Assembly (NCBI RefSeq): GCF_000234665.1
Contig: NC_018338.1
Coordinates: 174,501 to 238,500, forward strand
Reading direction: 5' to 3'
Length of the DNA stretch: 64,000 nt
DNA from: Leishmania mexicana MHOM/GT/2001/U1103
Taxonomy: Eukaryota; Euglenozoa; Kinetoplastea; Trypanosomatida; Trypanosomatidae
Shown: positions 37,859 to 48,546 of the stretch, piece by piece
Layout of the letters: the number at the start of each line of letters is the position of its first letter
Position numbering within the stretch: the stretch's first letter is position 1
Notes under the pieces: model-generated
The model's database searches: none
Seen by the model: the letters and a program-made list of their open reading frames with translations, nothing else
What the model was told of the DNA's origin: nothing
Translations under genes and position numbers: made by a program

Positions 37859-39042
37859 GGAAGGATGTAGTGAGGCAAGAACAGATGGAGGAGGGGGAGA
37901 ACGGGAGTGTACCGGCACACACATGCGTATATATGGGATTGTATCCGTATGTGATTTGTGGGTGTAGGTGGACACGCCCATTCCCTCTGCCCTCTTCCCT
38001 TGTCTCCTGGCTGCTGGTAGGGGGTGCAGATCTCGTGTGTGCGTGTTTGTGTGTCGGTGTCGTCGTCGGTGCAGGCAGGTGCTTGCCAAGTACGATTGTG
38101 GCGGCTGTCTCGTTCTTTGCGGGTGGCGTGGGTGCACAACTGCCGATGTTCTCTCGCCTTTCGTTTTTCTCGCCCCCCTCCCTCCCCCCTCTGGATCCTG
38201 CTGGCTTACGTCTTTGCGTTGGTTCGCGGTGGTGATCCAGCGGCGTTGCCCCCACCTCCGCCGACACACATACGCGCATGTGTTGCTGTTGCCGGGCGGG
38301 GGAACATCGGCACTGGCCGCCGGCGACAAGCGGTGAAGGAAGGGAATCGGGAAAGCGAGAAAAGGAAAAGCGGCGGACAACGGCAGATAAAGGGGACGGC
38401 GTGCCGCGCTGCTTGACGTGTGCTCCGTGAAGGTTCTCGAACTTTGGCGTGACGTCATTGTTCGCGTGTTTCGTTCCTTTGTTTCCTTTTTTCTTTTGTG
38501 CTTGTTTCCGTCATTTTACACGCCAAACCAAAACAAGCGGAGAAGCGCCTCATGGACCATCGGCAAAACCCGCCCCCTCCCCCCGCACCACATCGGTGGT
38601 GTGGGTGTGGATGTTGGCCCGCGGGGGCGGGGGCGCGTATGCAAGAGACGCGGAAGAACTTAGCTTTTTTTCTTCGCAGTCTGCGGTGCTTAGCCTCCGA
38701 GGCGGGGAAATGGCCTTGTGGGCCAAACACACCACCCCGCCTCTCGCTTCTGGTGCGCCTTCGCTTCGCGTCCACTTGTGGAGGAGGGAGGTGCATACCA
38801 GCTCAGCAAGGACGCGGGTCAGTGTTCCCTGTGTGTTTGCTATTTTTCCCTTCCGTCTTTCTTCCTTTCCAACCCACACATCTGCGGCTCGCTTGTATTG
38901 CTAAGCACAACGGAAGCGGTGGAGCAGTGCACAGCGACAAGCACTGTGTATGTAGGGTGCACTGCTGCCTCTAGCATGGCATTCCCCCTCCGTCCCCCTT
39001 GAGAGCCCCTCACCTTGACTCTGCGTCACTCACGGACACAGA
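37859..39042. other. Intergenic region
   Basis: No gene is seen in about 1.2 kb. T/C-rich tracts at about 38470-38520 and 38835-38880 occur, and the AG at 38904-38905 (TTGTATTGCTAAG) is a candidate spliced-leader acceptor about 138 nt before the next start. Confidence 0.6.
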
Positions 39043-42000
39043 ATGGAGAACAGCATCAGTGAACGGCACCACGTTTTGGCCTGTGCGACGACGTTGCACG
39101 TCACACTCCTCACAAGCCACTACGCTGAGGCACCCCAGAGGGACGATGCCGCGGCGGCCAGCAGTAACAACGCCGCCTCCGGGCACCGACGTGAGGCGCC
39201 ACCGAGCATCAAAGCGAACAACAGCACGAATACAAAAGTTGCCGGAAGTGAAAAAGTCGAAGTCTACAGCTGCAGCACAGCGGTGGAGCAACTGGACACG
39301 GTGGCCCGTGTGCTGTGCACCATCCTGCGGCAGCAGAGCTCCGCCAGCGAAGGCGGGGCAGCGGACGCGGCACGGCGCATCCAAATGGCAAAGGCCGTAC
39401 GAGACAATGCCGTACCGTGGTTCGAAGTCGCGGCTGCAGCTGCAGCCGTGCAAGGGGATCATCCACACGACCACCGTTTGCCCCCTCACTCTTTGGACAA
39501 CGCCGGTGACAGCTACCTAAGCCTGGCTCCAGCGCTGTCTCTCACGACGCCATCCTCGTATGCCGCGGGAGCGACGGAGGGTGGTGCTCAACGCTCAGCA
39601 GGCAGCGATGACCGCAGAAACTCACCGCAGCAACAGCACCCCAGCTCCGGCAGACTCTCGTCCTCGCGCAGCTCCATGCGCTCCTCGTCGGTGCTCTCGG
39701 GGATGCAGCGCCACATGAGTGAAATGGAGCGGGAGACGCGTCAGCTCTATCTAGCTAAAGAACTGCCACCCTGTGAGCTGGTCATGATTCCAGGTGAGAC
39801 TCCAGTGTCCGCTCCCTCGTACGTCATTTTTGTGTACCGCTTGGCTCATGAGGAGGATGTGCTCGCCGAGCTTTCGGCCCTTTCTGCGGAAGAGCAGAGC
39901 AGCAGCGCAGAGAAGACGGATGCACCCGCAGCGGACAGCGTCGAGCCCTCTGGCAAGGAGAAGCGCGACACGTGCGTCTTTCAGGCTGCCGCGACTGTCA
40001 CACGCGCCCTTTGGAACACCATTCGGCCGATCCTGCGGGACCACCTGCATGCCACCAACAGCAGCGTTGCTCCGGCTCACGTACCTGTTGTGTGGGCCAT
40101 GGCAGATCCGCGAATGTTGAGCGGCTTTCTTCCCTACACCTCCAACGACACGGACCACATTTTATCGCCGTACGCCTGCCCCGTTCCTGTGAGCCCTTCA
40201 TCCATGCGCAGCCCTGATGAGGCAGCCGCCGTGGAACGCTGGGTGCGGCTGGTGCCACGCACAGCTTTCTATCTCTATGACCCCTCGGCCACCAGCGCTG
40301 CTGTGCAAGACACGCTCGGTGTGTTGCAAGCTCACCTGGCAAAATGGACGTTCTCACGAGCGAGCTCTCCGAGGGGATCCCGTCCGTTCAGCGGCGGAAA
40401 CACGAAGAAGCCGATGCCACCGTCGCGCGGTGGCGCCAGTGCGAAAACGGGGGCAGCGCCGAAAGCAAATCGTGCGAGCGGGCCGGCGCCCAGCGGACCG
40501 CGAGGTTCTAAGAGCCGCAACGGGCGAGGGGCAGCCGGGGCAGCAGGCGCCGCAGCAGTGAATGCGTCGGCACTCGCGCCATCTGCACCACATCAAACGT
40601 CGCTACAGTCTCGACAGCTGAATATGGGAATCGACCTGCAGGCGACACCGGCTGAGTTCCCGTACTGCACTACCAACCCTCGCTCCCTCGCGTATTACCT
40701 CTACTCGAGAGGCGCAGCATCACCACCACCACCACCACAGGTCGCAGCGCTGGCAGCCCCCTCGCCGTCGCCAGCAGGCCTCGAGGGAGAGCTGACGTCG
40801 TATCTGAGCAAGATGGCCGCCTTTCAACAGGCAGTGATGACTGCGTCGGAGGCGGATATGGCGGGATCGGCAATGGAAGGAGCGTTTGAGCGGATGTGGT
40901 ATGCGCACGCGCCCCTGCTGCGGTGGGTGCACGCGTACCTGAGCAATTCAGCCGCCGTGCTCTCGACTAGTAGCTTAGCGGCGGAGCAGGAAAGCAGCTA
41001 CGCCGACGGCGCTCCTCGAACGGGGCACCAGCTCCCCTCTGCCGCATTTGAGAAGGTTGTTCACCTGTCGCTATCCCGACTTTTGCCTGACGATTCCAGG
41101 TGGCCCCTGCCTCTGTGGAAAGTTGCAGCGTTGCCCATCGCACCAGTGCCTCCCTTGACGCTGCGCTGCAGCGGACGGGATGATGCTGCCACGTCGACAA
41201 GCGTCGCGACGGATAGCATCGTGCAGTGGGCGACTGCTGTGCTGTCGGTTGTGGTCGATTGTGGGAAGACTGCGGGTGGCGCAGAGGGGAACAGCAAGGC
41301 ACCACTGATGCCGCTGCTGAGCCGCCTCGTGCGCCTCATCGATGCATACAACGAATGGTCTTTGAATAAAAGCCTGGCCCCGGTGCGAGGCGCCAGTAGC
41401 GACGGCCACATCGGCACACGCGGCGCGGCCGCAGAGAAGGCAGCAGGTGACCACTCCGTGTATGCGTCGACGACTGTGCAGCGGCCAATCGCATCGGCGT
41501 GTTGCACGGGTGGCGTCTTCAACATCATGAGCGCCGTGTGTGCGTGGATGGCCACAGTGAGCGAGTCACTTCTTCTCCAAGAGCCCTCGTGTGAGTTGAA
41601 GGCTTTGTGTGCGACGGCAGAGTCGCCGGTGTCGCGCAGCGCGGGAGGCCATCTCGTCCGCAACACCGTAACCGCCATGGCAATCCCGCCCTCCGGACTG
41701 TTCCGACGGTATGCGCAGCCATTTCAGAAGCTGTCGGTGCCGAGTAGCGGAGACGCAAAGGCCCTCATGAACACTGGGACTCTGGCGGCCATCGTTCCCC
41801 GACTTCCCAAGACTACAGAAACACGGATCAGTGATGCAGTGGCAGCGGCAGCGCAAAGGGGGAAGCGGTGCGCTGTGACAGCGTCAGCGCGTATTCACCA
41901 CCAAAACGCGAATGTGGTGCTGCCGCCTTACCCTCAAGAAGTGTCGTGGATGATTCGGCACGTCATCGCCAAGAACGCGGGACATTTCGAGGTGAACGTT

Positions 42001-45000
42001 GCCCGCGGCACCGACACTGTCACTCCCACGGCGCCCCGCATGGGGTTGCCACCTTCAATGCTCGACCTGGCAACGGGGGGCTCCTCCTCGCTCGCAACGC
42101 GCCAGAGCACAATGGCCACGATGACCATCACGACACCGAGCACCGGGCTCCTTCTTCAGCAGCAGCGGCGCCGGCTGCGCTGGCAGACGTCTGGCGTCGC
42201 AACGAAGCTTCAGCCCTACTCGCAGGGTGTACATCTCATAAAGGAGATGGCGCGCAATCTTCTTGGTCGTCGCCCGCTGGCTGAGGCGACAGTGACACTA
42301 CAGGAGGTGCTAGAGTCAACGCTGGCTGCCCCGCTATGTGAGGTAGCCGCCGGAGAAGGACGCGGTGGAAGCGTGTTGGCACCGTCGCATCAGAGCCGGA
42401 AACAGCACCGTGGAGGGTCAGCCGACTGTAACACTGCTGCCACGGAGCAGGTTAGCGCGCTGGACCTACTACAGCGCTACTTGGTCTCCGTGGACCCGAT
42501 GCATGCGCGCCTGGAAACCAAGTCGAAGCCAGTGGCGCTGCAGCGCCTCGCGCTGTTGCCGGAGCTCCACCACAGCAAGGATAAAGACGAAGTTGAAATG
42601 CTGGCGACACGAGCGGCGGCGGAGAACCTCATGCCCCGCATTCACGAGCACATGCTTCAGCAGGCATTCCTGTATCAGCTACTGCGAGAGACCAAGTTAG
42701 AGTCGATGCGCCATTCAGCCTCGCTGCCCAGCCATGGTCACACCTCCGCCGCGGCAAGGGAGGAAGTTGTCTGCGCGGACGACGACTGGAGCGTGACACA
42801 GCAGCTGCCAGTGCAGGCCATCGCGGCGTCCATTGTCGACTTTCAGGAGCGTTTTGGTGCCCACAACGTTGCGCGGCACTCCTGCGCCCTTCACTACCGT
42901 CCCCTCCGGTCACCAACCGCGACCGCGGCCGGTAGTGCCGGCAGAGGTATCGACCCAGCTGCGTCATCTGAGGAAGACAGAGATAGTGAGGTGCACCGCA
43001 CGTCTGCCTACGCGCACAACGCCCTCAACGTGCACCCGACCCGAAGAGTGACACACATGTGGGTTGCCGGGGTGGCAGTGCCGGATGTGCAGATGGCAGA
43101 GTACATCAAGAAAGGGAGAGGGCCGAAGTCCGACGCGAAGGCGCGCCAGAGCAGCCACCCCTCGCTGGGACAGCGGCGTTCGCGTAGGTGGGTGGACATG
43201 GTCCCCCGCGCGGGGACTGTGACATCGGTGGAAGTCTACGCACTGTGGCAGTCGCTGCTACAGCAGCAGCAAGGCAGTGACGCGACGACACGGCTGCGCG
43301 TGGGGCCGGCGGAGTTGACGATGCGTGCAATGCGCGACCTTATCTCCCAGTACGTGCAGCGACACGCCGAGGTGTCGACGTCACTTGTCGGCGCGAGTGG
43401 CATGCCCGCGACGCCTTCTGAAAGTGCAATGGCTACAGAGAGTTCCCCGATGCGCTTCGATACTCACGAGACCCTCTATCCGTATGGCGATGCGGTGTTG
43501 GAGGTGTGGGTGAGTGAGGCGCAGCGTCTGTGCCGCTACATTAAGGCCACCGAAGTCATCGCTACTCTGCACGCGACGCCGTCGAGCACGAAAGTCAACA
43601 ACGTGCACCTGACCGTTCACTGGGATGACGGACTTCTTCTCACGTGCGCAAGCGGCAGCGGCAGACAAGATTGCAGCGGTATGGTTCCGCCCATCGATTT
43701 AACGCTTACCACCTGCAATGCGGTCTTTCAGTGGCGCGAAGGTGAATCACGTATCCGCCTTCGCCGCTACCCAAACACCTCATCCAGCACCACGGCGGCC
43801 GCCGGGGTGTCACTGAAGGAACTGAGCGGGCAGCAGACAGCGACCTTGCCGCAAGGTGGTGTCATGGAGACGTGCGCAGCCCTCCTCGAGGAGCGCGTCA
43901 CCCTCTATTGCGTCCACCACTGCCCAACAGAATTCACCGCAGCAACATCGGTGAAGCTGGAAGCGTCGTCCGAAAAGGAGACGAGCTGCGAGGTCGACGA
44001 GCGCACCGGCGTGGTGCAACGCTTCTACGAATCGGGGATGCAGCAGTTGTTGTTTCCTAGCGGTGCAATCATGGTACGGCGGCCGCTGACACCGGTCGTG
44101 GCGAAGTCATCGCCGCCCAAGTCGACCGCGCAGTATTATGACACCTTGGTGACGCTGGACGGTCGATGCTTCGTGCGCAACGGCAGTAGCAGCGGAGACA
44201 CCTCTGCGAGCGCACCCCTTGCCGGCTCGAAGACGGTTCACCCCAGCGCGTTTCAGCGCGTACAGGTGCGCATCGCGCGTGCTAACTCCCAAGGCATGAA
44301 GAGCGGCACTAGCGCCCGTGACGCGCAGGCCCCGCCCTTCATGCACACCGAGATCACCTACGATGCGGCGCACCACTGCCATATGCGCTCCCGCCAAGAC
44401 GGCTTGACGGTGGCAGAGTACGAGTCTTTGGCCCCCTACGCGGACACCGACACCAAACAGAACGGCGCCCGCGCGGGCGCCGTGGTTGCCCGGGTCGTCG
44501 TGTTTCCAGACGGCACCACCATCACGACAGTGGCGCCGCGCGAATCGCGGCGGCGCGCGCTCGTGTGCCGCCCCGATGGCACTTCCGTGTCAGCGTCGAT
44601 CTCCTCCCTGACCTTGTGCGCGCTGCTGGAAGAGCTGCAGGCGGTGGAGGACAGCCTTTTCGGGGCGGCGGCTGACGGAGCAGAGCTCTCCGTGCGGTGG
44701 TGCGTGGAAGCGTCGACCATGCCTCGAGTGTATCTTGCGCCCGCTCCGGTGGGGGGCAGCGAAGAAACGGGGGAGTGCAAGGCCCCCTTTGCTGCCGTCT
44801 TCGGTGATGGCACGGTCTTGCAGCGGCGATGGGTGGCCGCGCCGACGCTTCCAGCCGCGTTCTCCGCCGTAGGCACCGAGGTAAACGCGAGCGAGGATGA
44901 AGGTTTGGAGGGTGGGGAGGTCGGGGAAGGCGGCGCGAATAGCGCCCCCGCGTACCGCGGGGGTACGTTTGAAACCGTACTGGCACGCCCCTCGACTAGC

Positions 45001-46560
45001 GCCGTGCGCATCCTTCATCAGCACGCCATTGCCACGATTGAGCCCGCTGATGTCCTCGCCACCATCACGCATGCCTCTCCTGCTGCGTACGCGGTGGGGC
45101 AGGGACTGCTGTTCTTTGATCTAGCTTGCGGCGGTGGCATGCGCATGGTGGACGGGGCGCGCTGCGTTTGGGAGGTGCGCGGGTTGGCGGAAACCAAGGA
45201 CGGACCGCAGGTGCTACACCCGGAACGCCCAAGTACATACGAGGAGTTGCTACAGGCCCTGGTGAGTCCCCACTACAGCCCTCATCGTCTGCCCCGGGCG
45301 GCGCAGCTGATGTATGCGCGCGAGCAACGGCGAGAGACAGCAGCGTACGCGCGCCAGCGGGCCACTGGGTGGTGCCCGTCTCTTCTGCGGCGGATGCGTG
45401 AGATAGCCGAACCGTTCATTCGGACTGCGCAGCTGCTCCGCACGGATGTGCTGGCGCCCATCGAGGCTGCCGCAGCTGCAGCCGAAGAACGAGCTTTTTG
45501 CGCTTGCAGCGCTCCTGATACAGCCCCCTCCACCTCCGCCAAAGGAGGCGCCGCGGCGGCGGTGCGGGCTGGCTCTTCTTCCACAGGCATTGCACCGCAG
45601 TGCATGTCGCGCGTCTTACCGATTTGCTTTGGTCAGCTCGATAATGGCGAGGCCCTCCGCTACTGGCACGTGAGCGAGGTGCTTCCCTCGCTCTCCGGGT
45701 CGTGCGCATCGTCCACGCCGGCAGCAGCATCGGAGCCGCAGGTGATCCAGCGCCTGGTGCCTGGGATCGCCACGGGCAGTGTGTTAGGGTACATTAGCAC
45801 CGCTCCGAGGCACGCATACGGTGCTGACGCGATTGGCGTTCTTCTCTGCGGACACCCGGCCGCAACCAGCGGCAATCGCGGTGTCCTCTGGCAGCGCTTG
45901 GCGACTGTTGCCCGACTCTCTCTGCTCTTCTGTGGAGTATTGGCTCCGGCCATACCCCCGGCCATCCGGCCGCCCTTGCCTGCATCCTTTGCCTCTGGTG
46001 CCCCCTCCCCCACTCCTGAAAGCAGTAGCTCCTACGCGGCATCCCTACCCCCGTTGGCCGTACTGCTCAACCACGGCAGTCGCTGGCTCCCTCCCACCCT
46101 TCAGCCACCGCAGCAGTTTGGTGCCTATCAGAGGAAGCGACCCTCTCTCAGCGCTGGAACAGAGGTGGAGTACGCCGATGTGGCGTGGGTGCGAGATTCA
46201 ACGGCTGCCCTTGCCAACGCGGCGGCCAACACCGCTTATGTCCAATATGTGGTGGACCACGTAAACCCCTTCACGGCTTTGAGGACCTCGCGCGCGGCGC
46301 TGCAGAGAGAGGTGGCGCGAAGGGAGCTGTACCGGCACGAGCAGCTCGCACAGCTCAGTCATTACCACCGTGTGCTGAGCACTCAGTGGCCGATGGAAAT
46401 GCCAGCCTCGGCGCGGGAAGAGCAGGTGCGGCTGGAAATGCGCTTTGAGGAACTGCAACGTGGTCTACAGTCCGCGGCGCCGCCACCAGCAAAGGTGAAT
46501 TGCCTCTCCCTCCCATCCGCGATTGGTGAACCCGGCAGGAGTGAGCGCGTAGTGGTGTAG
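39043..46560 (+). CDS. SPAG17: SPAG17/PF6-like central-pair protein of the flagellar axoneme
   Basis: A protein of 2505 residues (human SPAG17 about 2220, Chlamydomonas PF6 about 2300). I assign it from segments that line up with human SPAG17 as I remember it. Around 1247, DDWSVTQQLPVQAIAASIVD and the following HSCALHYRPL match the DWSFTEHFKPKVL region. Around 1522, HWDDGLLLTCASG matches the SCPSGLLLTF strand. Around 1654, RTGVVQRFYESGMQQLLFPS matches the GTVVKYMLDGSTQILFADG strand repeat. Further xFPDGT/FGDGT strand repeats lie near 1816 and 1917. The rest is Ala/Ser-rich with disordered inserts (about 440-520). SPAG17/PF6 organises the C1a projection of the central pair and is needed for normal flagellar beating, which suits a flagellated parasite. 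Start: first ATG after a candidate splice acceptor. Confidence 0.7.
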   Translation: MENSISERHHVLACATTLHVTLLTSHYAEAPQRDDAAAASSNNAASGHRREAPPSIKANNSTNTKVAGSEKVEVYSCSTAVEQLDTVARVLCTILRQQSSASEGGAADAARRIQMAKAVRDNAVPWFEVAAAAAAVQGDHPHDHRLPPHSLDNAGDSYLSLAPALSLTTPSSYAAGATEGGAQRSAGSDDRRNSPQQQHPSSGRLSSSRSSMRSSSVLSGMQRHMSEMERETRQLYLAKELPPCELVMIPGETPVSAPSYVIFVYRLAHEEDVLAELSALSAEEQSSSAEKTDAPAADSVEPSGKEKRDTCVFQAAATVTRALWNTIRPILRDHLHATNSSVAPAHVPVVWAMADPRMLSGFLPYTSNDTDHILSPYACPVPVSPSSMRSPDEAAAVERWVRLVPRTAFYLYDPSATSAAVQDTLGVLQAHLAKWTFSRASSPRGSRPFSGGNTKKPMPPSRGGASAKTGAAPKANRASGPAPSGPRGSKSRNGRGAAGAAGAAAVNASALAPSAPHQTSLQSRQLNMGIDLQATPAEFPYCTTNPRSLAYYLYSRGAASPPPPPQVAALAAPSPSPAGLEGELTSYLSKMAAFQQAVMTASEADMAGSAMEGAFERMWYAHAPLLRWVHAYLSNSAAVLSTSSLAAEQESSYADGAPRTGHQLPSAAFEKVVHLSLSRLLPDDSRWPLPLWKVAALPIAPVPPLTLRCSGRDDAATSTSVATDSIVQWATAVLSVVVDCGKTAGGAEGNSKAPLMPLLSRLVRLIDAYNEWSLNKSLAPVRGASSDGHIGTRGAAAEKAAGDHSVYASTTVQRPIASACCTGGVFNIMSAVCAWMATVSESLLLQEPSCELKALCATAESPVSRSAGGHLVRNTVTAMAIPPSGLFRRYAQPFQKLSVPSSGDAKALMNTGTLAAIVPRLPKTTETRISDAVAAAAQRGKRCAVTASARIHHQNANVVLPPYPQEVSWMIRHVIAKNAGHFEVNVARGTDTVTPTAPRMGLPPSMLDLATGGSSSLATRQSTMATMTITTPSTGLLLQQQRRRLRWQTSGVATKLQPYSQGVHLIKEMARNLLGRRPLAEATVTLQEVLESTLAAPLCEVAAGEGRGGSVLAPSHQSRKQHRGGSADCNTAATEQVSALDLLQRYLVSVDPMHARLETKSKPVALQRLALLPELHHSKDKDEVEMLATRAAAENLMPRIHEHMLQQAFLYQLLRETKLESMRHSASLPSHGHTSAAAREEVVCADDDWSVTQQLPVQAIAASIVDFQERFGAHNVARHSCALHYRPLRSPTATAAGSAGRGIDPAASSEEDRDSEVHRTSAYAHNALNVHPTRRVTHMWVAGVAVPDVQMAEYIKKGRGPKSDAKARQSSHPSLGQRRSRRWVDMVPRAGTVTSVEVYALWQSLLQQQQGSDATTRLRVGPAELTMRAMRDLISQYVQRHAEVSTSLVGASGMPATPSESAMATESSPMRFDTHETLYPYGDAVLEVWVSEAQRLCRYIKATEVIATLHATPSSTKVNNVHLTVHWDDGLLLTCASGSGRQDCSGMVPPIDLTLTTCNAVFQWREGESRIRLRRYPNTSSSTTAAAGVSLKELSGQQTATLPQGGVMETCAALLEERVTLYCVHHCPTEFTAATSVKLEASSEKETSCEVDERTGVVQRFYESGMQQLLFPSGAIMVRRPLTPVVAKSSPPKSTAQYYDTLVTLDGRCFVRNGSSSGDTSASAPLAGSKTVHPSAFQRVQVRIARANSQGMKSGTSARDAQAPPFMHTEITYDAAHHCHMRSRQDGLTVAEYESLAPYADTDTKQNGARAGAVVARVVVFPDGTTITTVAPRESRRRALVCRPDGTSVSASISSLTLCALLEELQAVEDSLFGAAADGAELSVRWCVEASTMPRVYLAPAPVGGSEETGECKAPFAAVFGDGTVLQRRWVAAPTLPAAFSAVGTEVNASEDEGLEGGEVGEGGANSAPAYRGGTFETVLARPSTSAVRILHQHAIATIEPADVLATITHASPAAYAVGQGLLFFDLACGGGMRMVDGARCVWEVRGLAETKDGPQVLHPERPSTYEELLQALVSPHYSPHRLPRAAQLMYAREQRRETAAYARQRATGWCPSLLRRMREIAEPFIRTAQLLRTDVLAPIEAAAAAAEERAFCACSAPDTAPSTSAKGGAAAAVRAGSSSTGIAPQCMSRVLPICFGQLDNGEALRYWHVSEVLPSLSGSCASSTPAAASEPQVIQRLVPGIATGSVLGYISTAPRHAYGADAIGVLLCGHPAATSGNRGVLWQRLATVARLSLLFCGVLAPAIPPAIRPPLPASFASGAPSPTPESSSSYAASLPPLAVLLNHGSRWLPPTLQPPQQFGAYQRKRPSLSAGTEVEYADVAWVRDSTAALANAAANTAYVQYVVDHVNPFTALRTSRAALQREVARRELYRHEQLAQLSHYHRVLSTQWPMEMPASAREEQVRLEMRFEELQRGLQSAAPPPAKVNCLSLPSAIGEPGRSERVVV
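39431..39448. repeat. 18-nt perfect palindrome in the SPAG17-like gene
   Basis: CGGCTGCAGCTGCAGCCG equals its own reverse complement. It encodes an Ala-rich run, so Ala codon bias may explain it. Confidence 0.9.
44462..44483. repeat. 22-nt perfect palindrome in the SPAG17-like gene
   Basis: An ACGGCGCCCGC half-site is followed directly by its reverse complement, with no loop. All but the two outermost bases are G or C. It encodes NGARAGAV. Confidence 0.92.
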
Positions 46561-47412
46561 GACGGTTAGACGCAGACGCCTGTTCGACGAGCAGCCAACT
46601 CTTTCCTTTTTTTCTTCACGGATGTAAATGAAGCTTGTGCGTGTATGCCCGTTGGAACACACGCTGTCGTTCTTGTGGATTAGTCTCCAGTCCCGACGCC
46701 GTGACGTCTTTGCGTGCGCGCTGGCGCGTCTCTGCCCAACCGGAAAGGGAGTAGGGTGGCGTCGTGTCCTCATCCTCCATACCCGGCTCTCGCTCATCCT
46801 CTCGTTTTTTTTCTTCTCGCCCCGCTCGACAGCTGGCCGAGCCGTTTGTGGGCATCGCTGATGTACGGTAAAGCAAAGTATAAGGACACCGCACGTGTTC
46901 ACGTGTGTGTTCCGGCCAAGCGATGTGCACATGATAGCCCCACATGTGAGGAGCCCCCGCCCACACTAAAAAGAAAACGAGGCGTTTCTTCCCCTGCCCT
47001 TTCCCCCTCTTGCAGGAGCGAGTAGGGGATGAAGATGGTGTAAGTCGGTGTATGTGTGTGTGTGGCTCTGGGAAAGCGGGCGCGTGGAGGGGTAACAACT
47101 TTGCCCATATGGGAATTGGCGTGGCGGGGTGAAGCGAACAGGCAGCCGTTTGCAGAGTGCCCACCTCGAGGGACGCGTCCCCATTTGTGCACCAGGCGGC
47201 ACTCACCCCACCCCCATACCACGCTTCTTCTTCACCGGCAAGCCCTTTTGTGTGCCCTTGTCTTCAGTCCTTCCCACTCCAGAACCCGTGCCCGTACATT
47301 CGCCGGTGGCGATGCAGGAGCGGACGTCGGCAAGCAGCACCGCCTCATCTTTCCCTCGCACACGCGAGCGCCTTTTCCATCTTTGACATACAAAACGGCA
47401 GCCCAGCACGCA
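46561..47412. other. Intergenic region
   Basis: No gene is seen. T/C tracts lie at about 46795-46830 and 47220-47280, and the AG at 47400-47401 or an earlier one near 47367 could be the acceptor for the next gene. An in-frame open stretch runs upstream to 47056, but it precedes the tract and is not supported. Confidence 0.55.
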
Positions 47413-48546
47413 ATGCTACCGTACGGCACACTGTGGAAGCTGGACGAGATGCTGCACGCGGCTGCGCCGTCACTGCGTCGCACGACCGCGCTGCGCCGCC
47501 GTCAGGCACTCTTCTACTTCTTCTGGGGGATTATTCTTGTGTCGGTTTTCCTGGTTCCCTATCATTACGCCTCGCTGCGACGCCTGCGTATCGACAGCGA
47601 GCGCGAGCTGCTCGGACTTGTGGCACCGACGGTAGATCTCACACAACTCCACATGCGCCAGGACCAGGCGTTGCAGCGCCTCAGGACGTGGACTACAGCG
47701 CGCTGGGTCGACAAGCGCCCCGAGAGCTGCGGAGACGACAACATCGGTGACGCTGACGTCACTGCCGACTTTGCGCTGGCCTTCTACCTGCATCCGTCGT
47801 CACGCACGCGCCTCGATGGCGTCTTTGCGCACCCATACGTCCGAGCGGTCGCGGGAGGTGGCGTTGGAGTACTATGGCCGCGCCTCGGCGACGCTGCAGA
47901 GGCACCCGACGCGCAGCAGCGCGCGCCACGTGCTCGTACACTGAGTGAGGTGGCGGTGGATGCTGCGAAAGACCCATTGAATCCGGCAAAATGTTTGATT
48001 GCCCTACGGCGCGATATCCTGCAGGAAGGTGCCAAGGGCATCAACTATGAAGAAAAAACGGACCTGATTAAAGCGCTGCAGGAGACGTTTTCTCAAGAGA
48101 CAGGACTTTACCGCATCAACGTTGGTGGGCCTTCTGATGCTGGCAAGATGGCAGTCGATGCCGTTGATGGGCGAGCAGCAACGGAAAGCGTACTGGCTGC
48201 GCTCCTCTTGTGGTTGACGGGCAGACACAAGTGCAGCCATGCGGAGGAGGAAGCGATCAGCCGCGCCTTGGCCGCGTGTCAGGCGCCGCTCTCTCGCTCC
48301 TTGCGCATGAGTTTTGACTCGACTGCTACACCTGGCGCCGCGCGTGCCATGGCACCCATCGTGACCACCGTGCAAGAGGAGGCGGCACCGCAGTATCTGT
48401 GTCTGTGTAGCAAGCACGGGGTGCAGCCCCCAGCTGCCTTGGTGGAGCCAACCAGCGGCACAGCGACACCGCTGTTCCTCGTGGATCCTGCTCAACTCGA
48501 GGCGAGCACGCAAACATGCGCCGACGCCTGTCTGCGTAGCGGGTAA
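47413..48546 (+). CDS. Single-pass membrane protein, function unknown
   Basis: A protein of 377 residues from MLPYGTLWKLDEML. A basic N-terminal stretch (LRRTTALRRRQ) is followed by one strong membrane helix at about 32-51 (ALFYFFWGIILVSVFLVPYH), which could act as a signal-anchor or a mitochondrial inner-membrane anchor. The following about 320 residues are soluble. They have a helical early part (LRIDSERELLGLVAPTVDLT, then QDQALQRLRTW) and scattered Cys, including a CLCSKHG and a final CADACLRSG. I recognise no domain. The ATG is the first after the likely splice acceptor, and the in-frame open stretch upstream is low-complexity. The downstream neighbour, also membrane-associated, has its own signals, so no functional link is implied. 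Confidence 0.7.
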   Translation: MLPYGTLWKLDEMLHAAAPSLRRTTALRRRQALFYFFWGIILVSVFLVPYHYASLRRLRIDSERELLGLVAPTVDLTQLHMRQDQALQRLRTWTTARWVDKRPESCGDDNIGDADVTADFALAFYLHPSSRTRLDGVFAHPYVRAVAGGGVGVLWPRLGDAAEAPDAQQRAPRARTLSEVAVDAAKDPLNPAKCLIALRRDILQEGAKGINYEEKTDLIKALQETFSQETGLYRINVGGPSDAGKMAVDAVDGRAATESVLAALLLWLTGRHKCSHAEEEAISRALAACQAPLSRSLRMSFDSTATPGAARAMAPIVTTVQEEAAPQYLCLCSKHGVQPPAALVEPTSGTATPLFLVDPAQLEASTQTCADACLRSG

